NCBI RefSeq assembly: GCF_020687545.1
Contig: NZ_JAJEQX010000035.1
Span: forward strand, 1 to 36,499
Direction: 5' to 3'
DNA length: 36,499 nt
From: Ruminococcus turbiniformis
GTDB taxonomy: Bacteria; Bacillota; Clostridia; Lachnospirales; Lachnospiraceae
The notes under the pieces were generated by a model. It did no database searches, was not told the DNA's origin, and saw nothing but the letters and a program-made list of their open reading frames with translations. The translations under genes were made by a program, and so were the position numbers. Positions 7,048 through 15,326 of the stretch are shown here, one piece after another; within the stretch, counting starts at the first letter, position 1, and every line of letters starts with the position of its first letter.

Positions 7048-8613
7048 TTGAACGAACAAAAGACACTTGTGCCGTGGTTTCGCCGCGGAGATATCGGCGG
7101 ACTGACGTATGCCATCACAAACAACATCGTAAACTACCTGATTGTCATCGCAACTTTGTCAGGCGTGCTGAAATGGCCGGACGAGATTGTATACGGCAAC
7201 GTCATTCCCGGCATGTCCATTGGACTGATGGCCGGCGGAATCTATTATGCCTGGATGGGAAGAAGACTTTCCCGGAAAGAGGGAAGAGCCGATGTGACGG
7301 CGCTCCCGTCCGGTGTATCCACACCTGCCATGTTTGTCATGCTGTACGGAGTGATTATGCCGCTCCACTACGCTCTTGAAGATCCTGCCCTCACATGGTC
7401 GGCGGCAGTTGCGGCATGTTTTATCGGTGGATTTGTGGAATTCCTCGGCGGAGTTATCGGGCCGTGGATGAAGAGCAACCTGCCCCGCGCTGCCCTGCTC
7501 GGAACGGTAGCAGGAATCGGTTTTATCTGGATGGCTACTCAAGGTGTATTTGACATCTTCGGCGACCCGGTGATCGGAGTTCCGATCCTGCTCGTCGCGA
7601 TGGTCGGAATCTTCGGAGGATATATGTTCCCGAAGAAGATCCCGCCGCTTGTCGTCGCCATCGTAGGCGGAATTGTTTACGCGTTCTGCCTTGGAAGAAC
7701 GACGGTGGATTTCAGCGGAATCGGCTTCTATATGCCGAACCCGGTAAATGGAATCCAGCAGCTGATCAACGGATTTGCGGTTGTCGCACCGTATCTGACC
7801 GTCGTAATCCCGGTCAGCATCTACAACTTTATCGAGACAATGGACAACGTTGAAGGCGCAAACGCAGCCGGTGACAATTACAATGTAAGGGAAACACAGT
7901 TCGCTGACGGATGCTGTACAATGATTTCCGCCATTTTCGGCGGCGTCATCCCGAACACGGTATGGCTCGGACACGCGGGACTGAAAAAATCCGGAGCCGG
8001 AATCGGATACTCCCTGATCGCAGGACTTGTCCTGGGAGCAGCGGGAATCTTCGGCCTGTTCTCTTTCCTGGACAATCTGGTGCCTGCCGCAGTATGTGCG
8101 GTTACATTCCTGTGGTGCGCGGTTGTTATGGTAGCGCAGGCGTTTAAAGACAATCCGGTGAAGCACTATGCGGCAGTCGGAATCGCCATGATCCCGCCGG
8201 TAGCTGACTACCTCTACACACAGATCACCGGAGCAGCAGGTCTGGCAGGCTACAGCACGGAAGTTCTGGCTGACGGAACCGCCGGATACAACGCGGAAGT
8301 GACACAGATGATCCTGGATGCCGGCGTTATGTGGAACGGGGTGCCGGGCGTAAAGGCGGGAGCCGTTATCATCGGTATCCTCCTCGGAACGATTACCGTA
8401 TTTATTATCGAGAAGCAGCTTCTAAAAGTGGGAGTTGTATGTCTCGCGGGCGCGGTGCTGGCGTGCTTCGGATTTATCCACAGCGCGCAGCTCGGATTCA
8501 ATCCGGATTCCCCGTTTGCAATCGCCTACCTGATCGCGGCGGTACTGGCGTTCATCCTTCACACGGGACGAAACAGCTGGTTCAAAGGACCTGATCACTT
8601 TGATTATGTGTGA
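7048..8613 (+). CDS. NCS2-family xanthine/uracil-type permease, probable purine importer
   Basis: About 521 residues with roughly 12 or more membrane segments, so an inner-membrane nucleobase transporter. Features seen are an N-terminal WFRRGDIGGLTYAIT block, GRADVTALPSGV near residue 90 and a conserved TM segment NFIETMDNVEGANA near residue 265. It is longer than many NCS2 proteins. A TTG start at 7048 is preferred: GGAGG (7034-7038) is nine bases upstream, while the ATG at 7039 touches it. The gene follows two adenine deaminase genes after 160 bases and ends at a strong terminator. Import of adenine, hypoxanthine or another purine is inferred from this context. Confidence 0.85.
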   Translation: MNEQKTLVPWFRRGDIGGLTYAITNNIVNYLIVIATLSGVLKWPDEIVYGNVIPGMSIGLMAGGIYYAWMGRRLSRKEGRADVTALPSGVSTPAMFVMLYGVIMPLHYALEDPALTWSAAVAACFIGGFVEFLGGVIGPWMKSNLPRAALLGTVAGIGFIWMATQGVFDIFGDPVIGVPILLVAMVGIFGGYMFPKKIPPLVVAIVGGIVYAFCLGRTTVDFSGIGFYMPNPVNGIQQLINGFAVVAPYLTVVIPVSIYNFIETMDNVEGANAAGDNYNVRETQFADGCCTMISAIFGGVIPNTVWLGHAGLKKSGAGIGYSLIAGLVLGAAGIFGLFSFLDNLVPAAVCAVTFLWCAVVMVAQAFKDNPVKHYAAVGIAMIPPVADYLYTQITGAAGLAGYSTEVLADGTAGYNAEVTQMILDAGVMWNGVPGVKAGAVIIGILLGTITVFIIEKQLLKVGVVCLAGAVLACFGFIHSAQLGFNPDSPFAIAYLIAAVLAFILHTGRNSWFKGPDHFDYV

Positions 8614-8619
8614 CGCTTC

Positions 8620-8654
8620 GGCTCTCGTTTCCTGATAGACGAGAGCCATTTTTT
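8620..8654 (+). terminator. Terminator of the purine operon
   Basis: GGCTCTCGT (8620-8628) pairs perfectly with ACGAGAGCC (8639-8647), followed by ATTTTTT. It lies just after the permease stop codon. Confidence 0.92.
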
Positions 8655-8758
8655 ACTGGCGATTACCTTGACCAGACTTTCACTGGCAAGCTGATAACAG
8701 CCTGCAGAACACACGACTTACATCCTTAAGAAACGTGCGCCGCCGGGCTCACCACAAA

Positions 8759-8817
8759 AAAAGATCCGGCTCATACACATTGATATGCTCCCACATCTCA
8801 TATGCACCGGATCTTTT
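8759..8817. terminator. Terminator downstream of hsp20 copy 2
   Basis: AAAAGATCCGG (8759-8769) pairs with CCGGATCTTTT (8807-8817) around a loop that itself contains a CATATG-type inner repeat. A runs and T runs flank both sides. It lies about 90 bases downstream of the minus-strand hsp20 gene. Confidence 0.7.
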
Positions 8818-8907
8818 AAAATCTATTTCAAGCTTTCAGGCTTTGTGCCCTCCTGCAGTTTTGTTCAGGGCTGCATCCATCTGCAGCCATTTCCTCATCG
8901 AATCGTT

Positions 8908-9360
8908 TTATCCTTCAATTGCGATTGTCTTCTTTGTCTCAACAGCCTTGGCATCCTTCTTCGGAATGCTCAGTTTCAGGATACCATCCTCAAATTTGGC
9001 CTTGATATCTTCCTGAGTTACTGCGTCTCCTACATAGAAGCTTCTCTGCATTGCGCCTGCATAACGCTCTTTGCGGATGTATTTTCCTTTCTTATCCTGT
9101 TCATCTTTGTCCAGGCCTTTTGCGGCGGAAATAGTCAGGTAGCCGTTCTCAAGCTCCACATTGATCTCATCTTTCTTAAATCCCGGCAAATCTACATCCA
9201 GTTCGTATCCGCTGTCATGCTCACGGATATCCGTCTTCATCAGGTTCTTTGCGTTCTTGCCATACAGCGGGTTCTTTCTTCCCCAGAAGTCCCTTTCAAA
9301 CGGGAAATTCATCCAGTCATCATCAAATAAATTCTCTCCAAAAATACTCGGCATTAACAT
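8908..9360 (-). CDS. Hsp20/alpha-crystallin small heat-shock protein (copy 2)
   Basis: 150-residue holdase chaperone, paralogous to the copy at 2370-2819: both start with MLxPSIFGENLFDDDWM and end with ETKKTIxIEG. The alpha-crystallin domain spans about residues 41-140 with PGFKKDEI and FEDGILKLSIPKKD. It has one extra residue in the linker (RKNPLYGKNAK). GGAG upstream fits the ATG. A strong promoter and a CIRCE-like site about 200 bases upstream give a long leader of roughly 170 bases, unlike copy 1. Two copies may give graded or mixed oligomers; that is inference. Confidence 0.95.
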   Translation of the reverse strand: MLMPSIFGENLFDDDWMNFPFERDFWGRKNPLYGKNAKNLMKTDIREHDSGYELDVDLPGFKKDEINVELENGYLTISAAKGLDKDEQDKKGKYIRKERYAGAMQRSFYVGDAVTQEDIKAKFEDGILKLSIPKKDAKAVETKKTIAIEG

Positions 9361-9538
9361 AAGTCATTACTCCTTTCAAAATTGAAACATCGCAAATTTT
9401 TATGAGCTGCTCTCGCAGCTGCCATCAGCACCTTTGAAGTCATCTCAAGTGTTGTAAGCTAAGGGAACTCTGGATTCGGAACGCTTTTGGGAACTCATCT
9501 CTTCGTTCCTTTTGTCCCTCTTCCTTTGTTCTATTTGT

Positions 9539-9567
9539 AATATAGCAAGCATTATTATCACTGTCAA
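9539..9567 (-). promoter_or_regulatory. Promoter of hsp20 copy 2
   Basis: On the minus strand TTGACA (9567-9562) and TATATT (9544-9539) are separated by 17 bases. The -35 lies within the CIRCE-like operator, the same architecture as in copy 1. Confidence 0.8.
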
Positions 9568-9581
9568 GAGGTGAGTGCTAA
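9555..9581. promoter_or_regulatory. CIRCE operator upstream of hsp20 copy 2
   Basis: TTATCACTG - 9 bases - GAGTGCTAA: the right arm is perfect, the left arm has two mismatches to the CIRCE consensus. The spacer TCAAGAGGT is nearly that of copy 1 (TCAAGATGT). Predicted HrcA site. Confidence 0.8.
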
Positions 9582-9690
9582 TTTTTTTCAAATCGAAAGC
9601 TGCAAATTTTCCATTATCGTCATACAAGAAAACCAGCTTCAGCGTATCTCCGGTAAATTTCATGTTCAAACAGTCTATAATCTGTTTCAA
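9582..9690 (-). pseudogene. Possible decayed gene fragment, function unknown
   Basis: A minus-strand reading frame from 9690 gives a protein-like stretch (LKQIIDCLNMKFTGDTLKLV, then FLYDDNGKFAAFDLKK). It runs straight into the CIRCE and hsp20 promoter, so its downstream part cannot be a real gene. The AT-rich composition matches the adjacent hydrolase. I do not recognise the family; it may be a leftover of an insertion, or chance. Confidence 0.2.
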
Positions 9691-9701
9691 GTATGTAATT
9701 G

Positions 9702-10262
9702 TTAAACCGGAAGCCGTATGATATCTTGAAGAATATTATAAAATTCTTCTTTAGCATATTTTTCCATAAATGGATTATGACCGCATTTTTCTAAAATACC
9801 GGGTATCTTTGTCATATCTTCACCTGTAGCCACATTATCTGTTACTCTCTGAATAATTTTTCTTTCTTCGTCTGAAAGATTGCGCAGCCTTCGCAAAGAT
9901 ATTTCTTTGACATATTTATCCGCAAGCGGAGGGCAGCCGACCAGGACAATATTTTTACACATCTTTGGGTATTTTCCTGCAAATAATACAGCCAGCCATG
10001 CGCCCCATGAGTGGCCAATTAAAGTCGGTATTTCTTGGCAATATTTTATAATCTGTAAGTATAATTCTTCAATCAGTTCAGCTATGGAATACCTGGATTG
10101 CAATGCTTCCACAACCCCACTTCCCGTCAATCGATTTAATTCTTCTGCGCAATTATTTAAAGAACCTGCTGCGCCGGGACCGCCGTGAATTAAAACGGTC
10201 TTATATGGTGCTTTTCCATGTAATTCAACCACTTTTATCTTTACCTCAATTTCTATACTCAC
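9702..10262 (-). CDS. Short alpha/beta-fold hydrolase
   Basis: 186 residues starting with GTG. It shows the oxyanion motif HGGPG (residues 26-30) and nucleophile elbow GHSWG (S85), diagnostic of the alpha/beta hydrolase fold (proline iminopeptidase-like group). Relatives are usually 250 residues or more and carry a C-terminal catalytic His region; here the protein stops at DIIRLPV, so the C-terminus appears missing. The gene is visibly richer in A+T than its neighbours, which suggests horizontal transfer. There is no good ribosome site close to the start: AGGGGAGG lies about 17 bases upstream. It may be a truncated, non-functional gene. Confidence 0.6.
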   Translation of the reverse strand: MSIEIEVKIKVVELHGKAPYKTVLIHGGPGAAGSLNNCAEELNRLTGSGVVEALQSRYSIAELIEELYLQIIKYCQEIPTLIGHSWGAWLAVLFAGKYPKMCKNIVLVGCPPLADKYVKEISLRRLRNLSDEERKIIQRVTDNVATGEDMTKIPGILEKCGHNPFMEKYAKEEFYNILQDIIRLPV

Positions 10263-10287
10263 ATTATATCAGTTAAAAATCCTCCCC

Positions 10288-10328
10288 TTAATTGTAGCCG
10301 TTCCGACCGTAAAAGGTGTGATGAAGCT
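10288..10328 (-). pseudogene. Sliver of a second YczE-like gene
   Basis: The minus strand encodes SFITPFTVGTATI, matching SLLTPLTVGTATI of the intact YczE-like protein at 1575-2219; the DNA is also similar (GTTCCGACCGT shared). Only about 13 codons remain, between the AT-rich hydrolase and the oxidoreductase gene. Confidence 0.55.
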
Positions 10329-10338
10329 TCGCTGTTTC

Positions 10339-11466
10339 TTAAACTTCCGGTCTCTTGCAGGAAGACCGGATCTCTGTAAATGCTCCGTCGGTCCCGCCCT
10401 GCAGCATGGCGTTCAATATCTCATGCACATGATACGCCATCTCAGCGGAAGGCCGCAGGGCAGTCCCGTTCAGAATCGTATCCGCCAGATCTGAAGGGCC
10501 GATTCCCCGTGCGTTGTCTGTATATTCATTTACAGAAGGAAGTACACAGGGCTGCTGCCTGTTTCTTTTCTTCCAGTCAGCCGGAGACGCCGGATTCGCA
10601 AGGAAACGCACCTCCCCGCCGAACTGATTCGGATTAGTCAGCATCAGAATGCCTTTTGTCCCGTAAATCGTAAAATACGCCTGATCCTCCGGAACGGAAT
10701 CTGCATCTATGTGAAGTGTCCCTGTCACGCCGTTCTCAAACTGCAGCACAGCATTGACCTGGCTCTCGTTCGGCGTATCCATCTCCTGGCCGTACATCGG
10801 GCTGTCCGGTATACAGTTCACATGGGTCGGATACGGATAACCGATGATGCTCCCCACCCGTGCCGCCGGTCCCAGAAGACTTACAAGCGCAGTCACATAA
10901 TACACTGCGTAATCGCATACGATTCCCCCTCCCGGCTGTCTCAGAAAATCAAACATACTCAGGAGAATCTCGTTGCAGCGGTTTGCAGACACCGCGAACG
11001 AATGGATCTCGCCCAGCATTCCGCTGTCGATGGCAGCCCTCGCGGTCTGAAGCGCCGCACCCATAAACGTATCCGGGGCTGATCCGAGATAAAGCCCTCT
11101 CTCCCGGGCAAGCTGAACGAGTTCCCTGGATTTTTCCAGATCATCAGTCAGTATTTTTTCTGTATAGACATGCTTCCCGTGTTCCAGCGCCGCCCTGATC
11201 ACGCGGTAATGTACGTGTGCAGGCGTAAGGTTGACAACGAGGCTGATTTCCGGATCGTCCAGCATTTCTGCCATTGTAACCGCCTGTATTCCATACTTTT
11301 CCGCCTTTTTCTGTGCGCTCTCCATGTGCGCCGCACATATTGATTTGACCTGCAGATTGTCAAACCGGGTAATCATATTTTTCAGATAAATGTCACTGAT
11401 TGCGCCTGCACCGATGACGCCTGTACACACTCTTGTCTCCTCCATATGTTTCTTCTCCTGCTTCAT
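10339..11466 (-). CDS. Gfo/Idh/MocA family NAD(P)-dependent oxidoreductase
   Basis: 375 residues. The N-terminal Rossmann fold shows GVIGAGAISDIYLKNM (residues 16-31) for the dinucleotide, and GKHVYTEK (near 99) holds the conserved catalytic Lys of the EKP motif, here EKI. The C-terminal alpha/beta domain contains GGGIVCDYAVYYV, where the family usually has a catalytic DxxxH; here it is DYAVYY, so the His is replaced. Likely acts on a sugar, inositol or related polyol; the substrate is unknown. Its ATG at 11466 overlaps the stop of the upstream MATE gene by four bases (ATGA), indicating translational coupling, so the two probably serve one purpose. Confidence 0.85.
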   Translation of the reverse strand: MKQEKKHMEETRVCTGVIGAGAISDIYLKNMITRFDNLQVKSICAAHMESAQKKAEKYGIQAVTMAEMLDDPEISLVVNLTPAHVHYRVIRAALEHGKHVYTEKILTDDLEKSRELVQLARERGLYLGSAPDTFMGAALQTARAAIDSGMLGEIHSFAVSANRCNEILLSMFDFLRQPGGGIVCDYAVYYVTALVSLLGPAARVGSIIGYPYPTHVNCIPDSPMYGQEMDTPNESQVNAVLQFENGVTGTLHIDADSVPEDQAYFTIYGTKGILMLTNPNQFGGEVRFLANPASPADWKKRNRQQPCVLPSVNEYTDNARGIGPSDLADTILNGTALRPSAEMAYHVHEILNAMLQGGTDGAFTEIRSSCKRPEV

Positions 11467-12818
11467 ATGTCTCTCCTACTGCTGATTTTCTCCTCTTTCC
11501 TCCACCGTGTCAGGATCAGCGGAACCTGCAGCGCCAGCATCGCCGCCCATCCGAGACAGTTCGACCAGGCAAGGCACTCAAAACCTCCGTGCATGACATG
11601 AATGAGCATCCACGCGGACAAAAAGCGCACTGCCATGTTGAGTATCGTGCTGATCAGAGTCACTTTCAGATCACCGAGCCCGCGGAAGTATCCCTGAATT
11701 GTATTCGTAACCGCGGGCAGCATATACAGTAATGCCATAAGTTTTAAATATGACATCCCGAGAACCACAACTTCCTCCGCTTCACTTCCGACGAACAGAT
11801 GCATAATCTGACCGGAGAAGAGGAAGACAGCCAGAGATACAAGAACCGTATAGCCCGCTTCCAGAAGCGCCGCGCTTAAAAACCCCTTCTTCATTCTTTC
11901 ATACTTGCCGGCGCCCCGGTTCTGCGCCATGAACGTTGTCGCCGCATGCGCGATGTTCTGCTGCGGCGTCATGGCAAAATCATCCACCCTGTTAATTGCT
12001 GTGAAAGCCGCGATAAACACTGTTCCCTGGACATTTACGATCGTCTGCACACAGATTTTCCCAAGCTGTACGCACATCTGCTGCAGGGCGCTGGTGATTC
12101 CGTAGGAAAACGTCCGGAAAAGGATCGACGCATCGAAGACAAGCCACTCTCTCCCGAGGCAGAGAAGCGGCACCTTTTTCTTTATATATATGACGCAGAA
12201 AAGGCAGCACAGCGCCTCGCTGAGCACAGTCGCCAGCGCGCTGCCCGGCACGCCCCAGCCGAATCCCACGATAAAAAGCAGATCCGCCGCAATATGGATC
12301 AGCGAGCTTATAATCAGAAAGATGAGCGGAACCGTACTGTCGCCAAGGGCCCTCATTGTATTGGAAAAGAAATTGTAGATATATGTAAAAATCAGTCCGA
12401 AGAACACAATTCTCAGATAGACAGCGGCCTCCCCGATAATATCGTCCGGCACCTGAAGCAGCGAAAGGAGCGGATGAGCCAGGAGGATCAGTACTGCCGC
12501 GACCACGACAGAGAAAGCAATTCCTCCCAACAGCGTTGTGCTGATCTGTTTTTTGAGATGGCCGTATCTTTTCCCTCCATACTGAGTGCTCATCAGAATT
12601 CCCGCACCCATGCACATGCCGCTGATAAACAGAATCACCATATTCATGACCGGCCCCGCTGTGCCCACTGCCGCAAGCGCCTCGTCTCCGACAAAATTGC
12701 CTACGATCACCGAATCCGCCGCATTGTATGTCAGCTGAAACAGATTTCCCAGCACAAGCGGAATCGTAAACTCAGTCAGCTGCGGTATGATTTTTCCCTC
12801 TGTCATATCTGTTGTCAT
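11463..12818 (-). CDS. MATE family efflux transporter
   Basis: 451 residues with about 12 membrane helices in two MatE halves, typical length. The N-terminus (GKIIPQLTEFTIPLVLGNLFQLTYNAADSVIVGNFVG) is the classic MATE signature; the second half starts around residue 235 (GITSALQQMCVQLGKI). Predicted cation-coupled exporter in the cytoplasmic membrane, substrate unknown. The first ATG, with a GGGGGAA ribosome site, is used. It is coupled by ATGA overlap to the oxidoreductase gene. The last 38 residues resemble the remnant at 2891-2982. Confidence 0.93.
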   Translation of the reverse strand: MTTDMTEGKIIPQLTEFTIPLVLGNLFQLTYNAADSVIVGNFVGDEALAAVGTAGPVMNMVILFISGMCMGAGILMSTQYGGKRYGHLKKQISTTLLGGIAFSVVVAAVLILLAHPLLSLLQVPDDIIGEAAVYLRIVFFGLIFTYIYNFFSNTMRALGDSTVPLIFLIISSLIHIAADLLFIVGFGWGVPGSALATVLSEALCCLFCVIYIKKKVPLLCLGREWLVFDASILFRTFSYGITSALQQMCVQLGKICVQTIVNVQGTVFIAAFTAINRVDDFAMTPQQNIAHAATTFMAQNRGAGKYERMKKGFLSAALLEAGYTVLVSLAVFLFSGQIMHLFVGSEAEEVVVLGMSYLKLMALLYMLPAVTNTIQGYFRGLGDLKVTLISTILNMAVRFLSAWMLIHVMHGGFECLAWSNCLGWAAMLALQVPLILTRWRKEEKISSRRDI

Positions 12819-12906
12819 TTTATGTTCCCCCAGTTCCTTACGAAACGTATCTTTTCTTCCAATCAGCGGGCCGCCCCCGCTGTCTCCATCCGGGCATTCT
12901 CTCCGT

Positions 12907-13176
12907 TCAGCTGCCGTCTCTATCCAGGTGTCCGCCGATCATTTTCTCCATCCAGATCATATCGTACCACCGTCCGAACTTATATCCGCATTTGTGAAAT
13001 TCCCCAACTTTCGTATATCCCATACCGCATTTTCTCGCCGTACGGTCAAGATAGATCGTCATTTCACACGAATGGTTATACGCCGCTCTCCCCACAAAAG
13101 AGCCCGCATATGAATAAATCTCAAGGAGATATCCGGCGTCTTTTAGCTCTGCATCTCTGATCGTTACTGTGCTCAT
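12907..13176 (-). pseudogene. GNAT acetyltransferase with two internal in-frame deletions
   Basis: 89 residues against about 165 for this family (phosphinothricin-acetyltransferase-like GNATs). Three conserved blocks are directly joined: the N-terminus TVTIRDAELKDAGYLLEIY, the middle GRAAYNHSCEMTIYLDRTAR and the C-terminus VGEFHKCGYKFGRWYDMIWM. Strands expected between the first two and the acetyl-CoA-binding (R/Q)xxGxG/A helix plus following region are missing; only CGMG remains of the loop. The frame is kept, so a protein may be made from its GGAG site, but acetyl-CoA binding should be lost. Deletion by recombination at short repeats is inference. Confidence 0.65.
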
Positions 13177-13409
13177 GTTCCTTCTCCTGCAGCTTTCTTC
13201 CGTTCTTTCTTAATTATACGAAAGTCAGCAGAGCTGTGCAAGGGAACAGTACACGGCAGGCCGGATAAACAGCAAGCCGGATAAGCGGGTGCAAACCTTT
13301 CCATCATGTGTTATACTGAATAAAATTTCTATTCCACTTACTGAACCCGAATTCATTTGCCCGCCCCGCCCGCACGGATCAGGGCGGCATATTCAAAACG
13401 GAGGTACCT

Positions 13410-14132
13410 ATGGAACAAAAGAAAACACGAATTCTCATCGCTGACGACGATGCGGAGATCAGGAGTGTCCTCACTCTTCTGCTCTCCTCGGAAGGGTATG
13501 AGGTCATTGCAGCCTGCGACGGCCAGGAGGCGGTCGAGAAGGCAGATGACACGATCGATCTCTATATTCTGGACGTGAGTATGCCGAATGTCTCCGGCTT
13601 TGCCGCTGCCGCCGAGATCCGGAAGACCTGTTACGCTCCCGTCCTCTTTCTGACTGCATATTCCGGCGAGTCTGACCGCACGATGGGTTTCTCCGTCGGT
13701 GCGGACGATTATATTGCAAAGCCTTTTTCCAACACGGATCTGCTCCTGAGAGTCAAGGCGCATCTGCGCCGCTCTCTGGAATATTCAAAGGCGCTCTACG
13801 CTGCGAAGGCAGAGAATCAGGGGCACACAGACAGTCCGGATTCCATCGTTTACAAAGATCTTGTGCTGGTTCCGGACAGCCAGTCTGTTCAGAAAGACGG
13901 GACAGCAATCGCGCTCACCTGGACAGAATACCGCATCCTTGAACTGCTCCTGACCCACAGAAGGAAGATCTTTTCTCTGGAAAACATTTACCAGAGTGTC
14001 TGGGATGAAGACGCGGTCGGCGACAGCACGATTATGGTACATATCAAAAATCTCCGGAAGAAACTGGGAGATAATTCCAGAAATCCACAGTATATAAAAA
14101 CTGCCTGGGGAAAGGGGTATTATGCTGACTAA
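13410..14132 (+). CDS. OmpR/PhoB-type response regulator
   Basis: 240 residues. Receiver domain 1-120 with acidic pocket DDD (12-14), phosphoacceptor D55 in LDVSMP and the conserved Lys in AKPF near residue 105. C-terminal winged-helix DNA-binding domain (about 140-240) with WTEYRILELLLTHRRKIFS and HIKNLRKKLG...IKTAWGKGYY. A GGAGG site precedes the ATG. It overlaps the histidine kinase gene by 11 bases, so the two are co-translated. Candidate target: the small membrane protein gene at 15327, which has an inverted repeat upstream. Regulators of this type often answer cell-envelope or antibiotic stress, but no effector transporter is adjacent. Confidence 0.95.
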   Translation: MEQKKTRILIADDDAEIRSVLTLLLSSEGYEVIAACDGQEAVEKADDTIDLYILDVSMPNVSGFAAAAEIRKTCYAPVLFLTAYSGESDRTMGFSVGADDYIAKPFSNTDLLLRVKAHLRRSLEYSKALYAAKAENQGHTDSPDSIVYKDLVLVPDSQSVQKDGTAIALTWTEYRILELLLTHRRKIFSLENIYQSVWDEDAVGDSTIMVHIKNLRKKLGDNSRNPQYIKTAWGKGYYAD

Positions 14133-15198
14133 AAAGAAAAAACAACGCCCGCGCCAGCAGAAACTCTCCCGGGTCATTCTGGAATACCTGGTTCTCTCCG
14201 TGCTGGTATCTCTGTTCACCTTTCTCTTTCTGTATACAACTTCTGTTTCCATCGGTGTAACTTATGTCCAGCAGCGGGGCATCACCATTACGCAGACTCA
14301 GGAGCTCGTGTTTCATGTATGGCTCAGGAGTATCTGCGCCATCGCATCCATCCTCATCTTCACGGTGCTCTTTCTCTTTATGCTGGGCCAGCGCCTTTCT
14401 TACCTGATTACAATTATAAAGGGAATCGGCAGCCTTCAGGAGAGCCGGATGGACTATACGATTCCGCTCACCGGAAACGATGAGCTCACGCAGCTTGCCG
14501 GGAGCATCAATTATCTTGCCGCCTCAGAGAGAGAATTAAACCGCCGGGAACAGGAACTCACCAGAGAACGGGAAGCGTGGATCCGCTCCCTCTCCCACGA
14601 TATCAGAACCCCCCTGACTTCCATGCTCTCCTACTCGGAGCTGATGAGGGAAAAACTCCTCCGCGAAAATCAGGGCATGACGCAGGAAGATATGCTCGCT
14701 TATATTGACCTCGTCTACTCAAAAGCGCAGCAGATACAGGAACTTTCCTCCCAACTTACCCAAAGAGGGAACGGCACATGGGAAAATATTGATGACATCC
14801 GGCTTCTCTTCGAGCAGCTCGCCGGGGAATGGGAAGAGATTCTCGAAGACCGTTACTCCTGCACCATCGATCTCACCGGATGCGAGAGTTTCTCAGGCCA
14901 GGCAGATGTGTACGCCCTGCGGCGCATCACAGACAACCTTGCATCCAATGTGGAAAAATACGCAGATCCGGACGCACCAGTGCAGCTTTCCGTCCGTTCT
15001 TCAGGACGTGAAGTCCGCATCGTACAGGTCAACGGGAAACGGGCAGACCCGGGATCCTTTCCACCGCCTCCGAGCAGCAAGATCGGTATCGGGAATATAC
15101 AGAGAATCGCCCGGATTTACGACGGGCGCGCAGATGTTTCCGACGAAAGCGGCTCCTTCCGGATCGAAATTCTTCTGAATATCCGGCCGTGTTCCTAG
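14122..15198 (+). CDS. Sensor histidine kinase
   Basis: 358 residues. Two membrane segments (about 17-45 and 67-92) enclose a very short extracellular loop, so it probably senses within the membrane or through a partner. A HAMP-like linker follows, then the HisKA box SLSHDIRTPLTSM with H159 and an ATPase domain with N-box ITDNLASNVEKY. The G-box region is abbreviated (PPPSSKIGIGNIQRIARIYDG). It pairs with the overlapping response regulator. The short sensor region resembles intramembrane-sensing kinases. Confidence 0.92.
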   Translation: MLTKKKKQRPRQQKLSRVILEYLVLSVLVSLFTFLFLYTTSVSIGVTYVQQRGITITQTQELVFHVWLRSICAIASILIFTVLFLFMLGQRLSYLITIIKGIGSLQESRMDYTIPLTGNDELTQLAGSINYLAASERELNRREQELTREREAWIRSLSHDIRTPLTSMLSYSELMREKLLRENQGMTQEDMLAYIDLVYSKAQQIQELSSQLTQRGNGTWENIDDIRLLFEQLAGEWEEILEDRYSCTIDLTGCESFSGQADVYALRRITDNLASNVEKYADPDAPVQLSVRSSGREVRIVQVNGKRADPGSFPPPPSSKIGIGNIQRIARIYDGRADVSDESGSFRIEILLNIRPCS

Positions 15199-15277
15199 CC
15201 GGCCACGGCATCTCCGCAGGACAGGTCTTCAGAATTTTTCAGAAATGCATCCGCTTTTTCTTCAGAAGCGCATGTTA

Positions 15278-15308
15278 GATTTACTGTGTATTAAAAATAC
15301 TGTAAATC
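15278..15308. promoter_or_regulatory. Inverted repeat upstream of small membrane protein gene, possible operator
   Basis: GATTTAC (15278-15284) and GTAAATC (15302-15308) flank an inner GTATT/AATAC pair, and TACTGT is repeated directly within it. It lies 19 bases before the start codon, just upstream of the ribosome site, a plausible operator. Binding by the adjacent response regulator or another repressor is a guess. Confidence 0.4.
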
Positions 15309-15326
15309 AACAGGAGGGAAAAAATT

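Noticed and set aside
7159..8166. 335-codon antisense frame inside the permease gene
   Set aside because: Shadow of the permease coding strand; the translation is highly charged and His/Arg-rich with no family resemblance.
9445..9690. 81-codon minus-strand frame through the hsp20 copy 2 promoter
   Set aside because: It spans the CIRCE and promoter, so it is not a gene as a whole; only its first third is kept as a possible remnant.
11946..13160. 404-codon plus-strand frame opposite the MATE gene
   Set aside because: Antisense shadow of the MATE and acetyltransferase genes; the product looks like random basic sequence.
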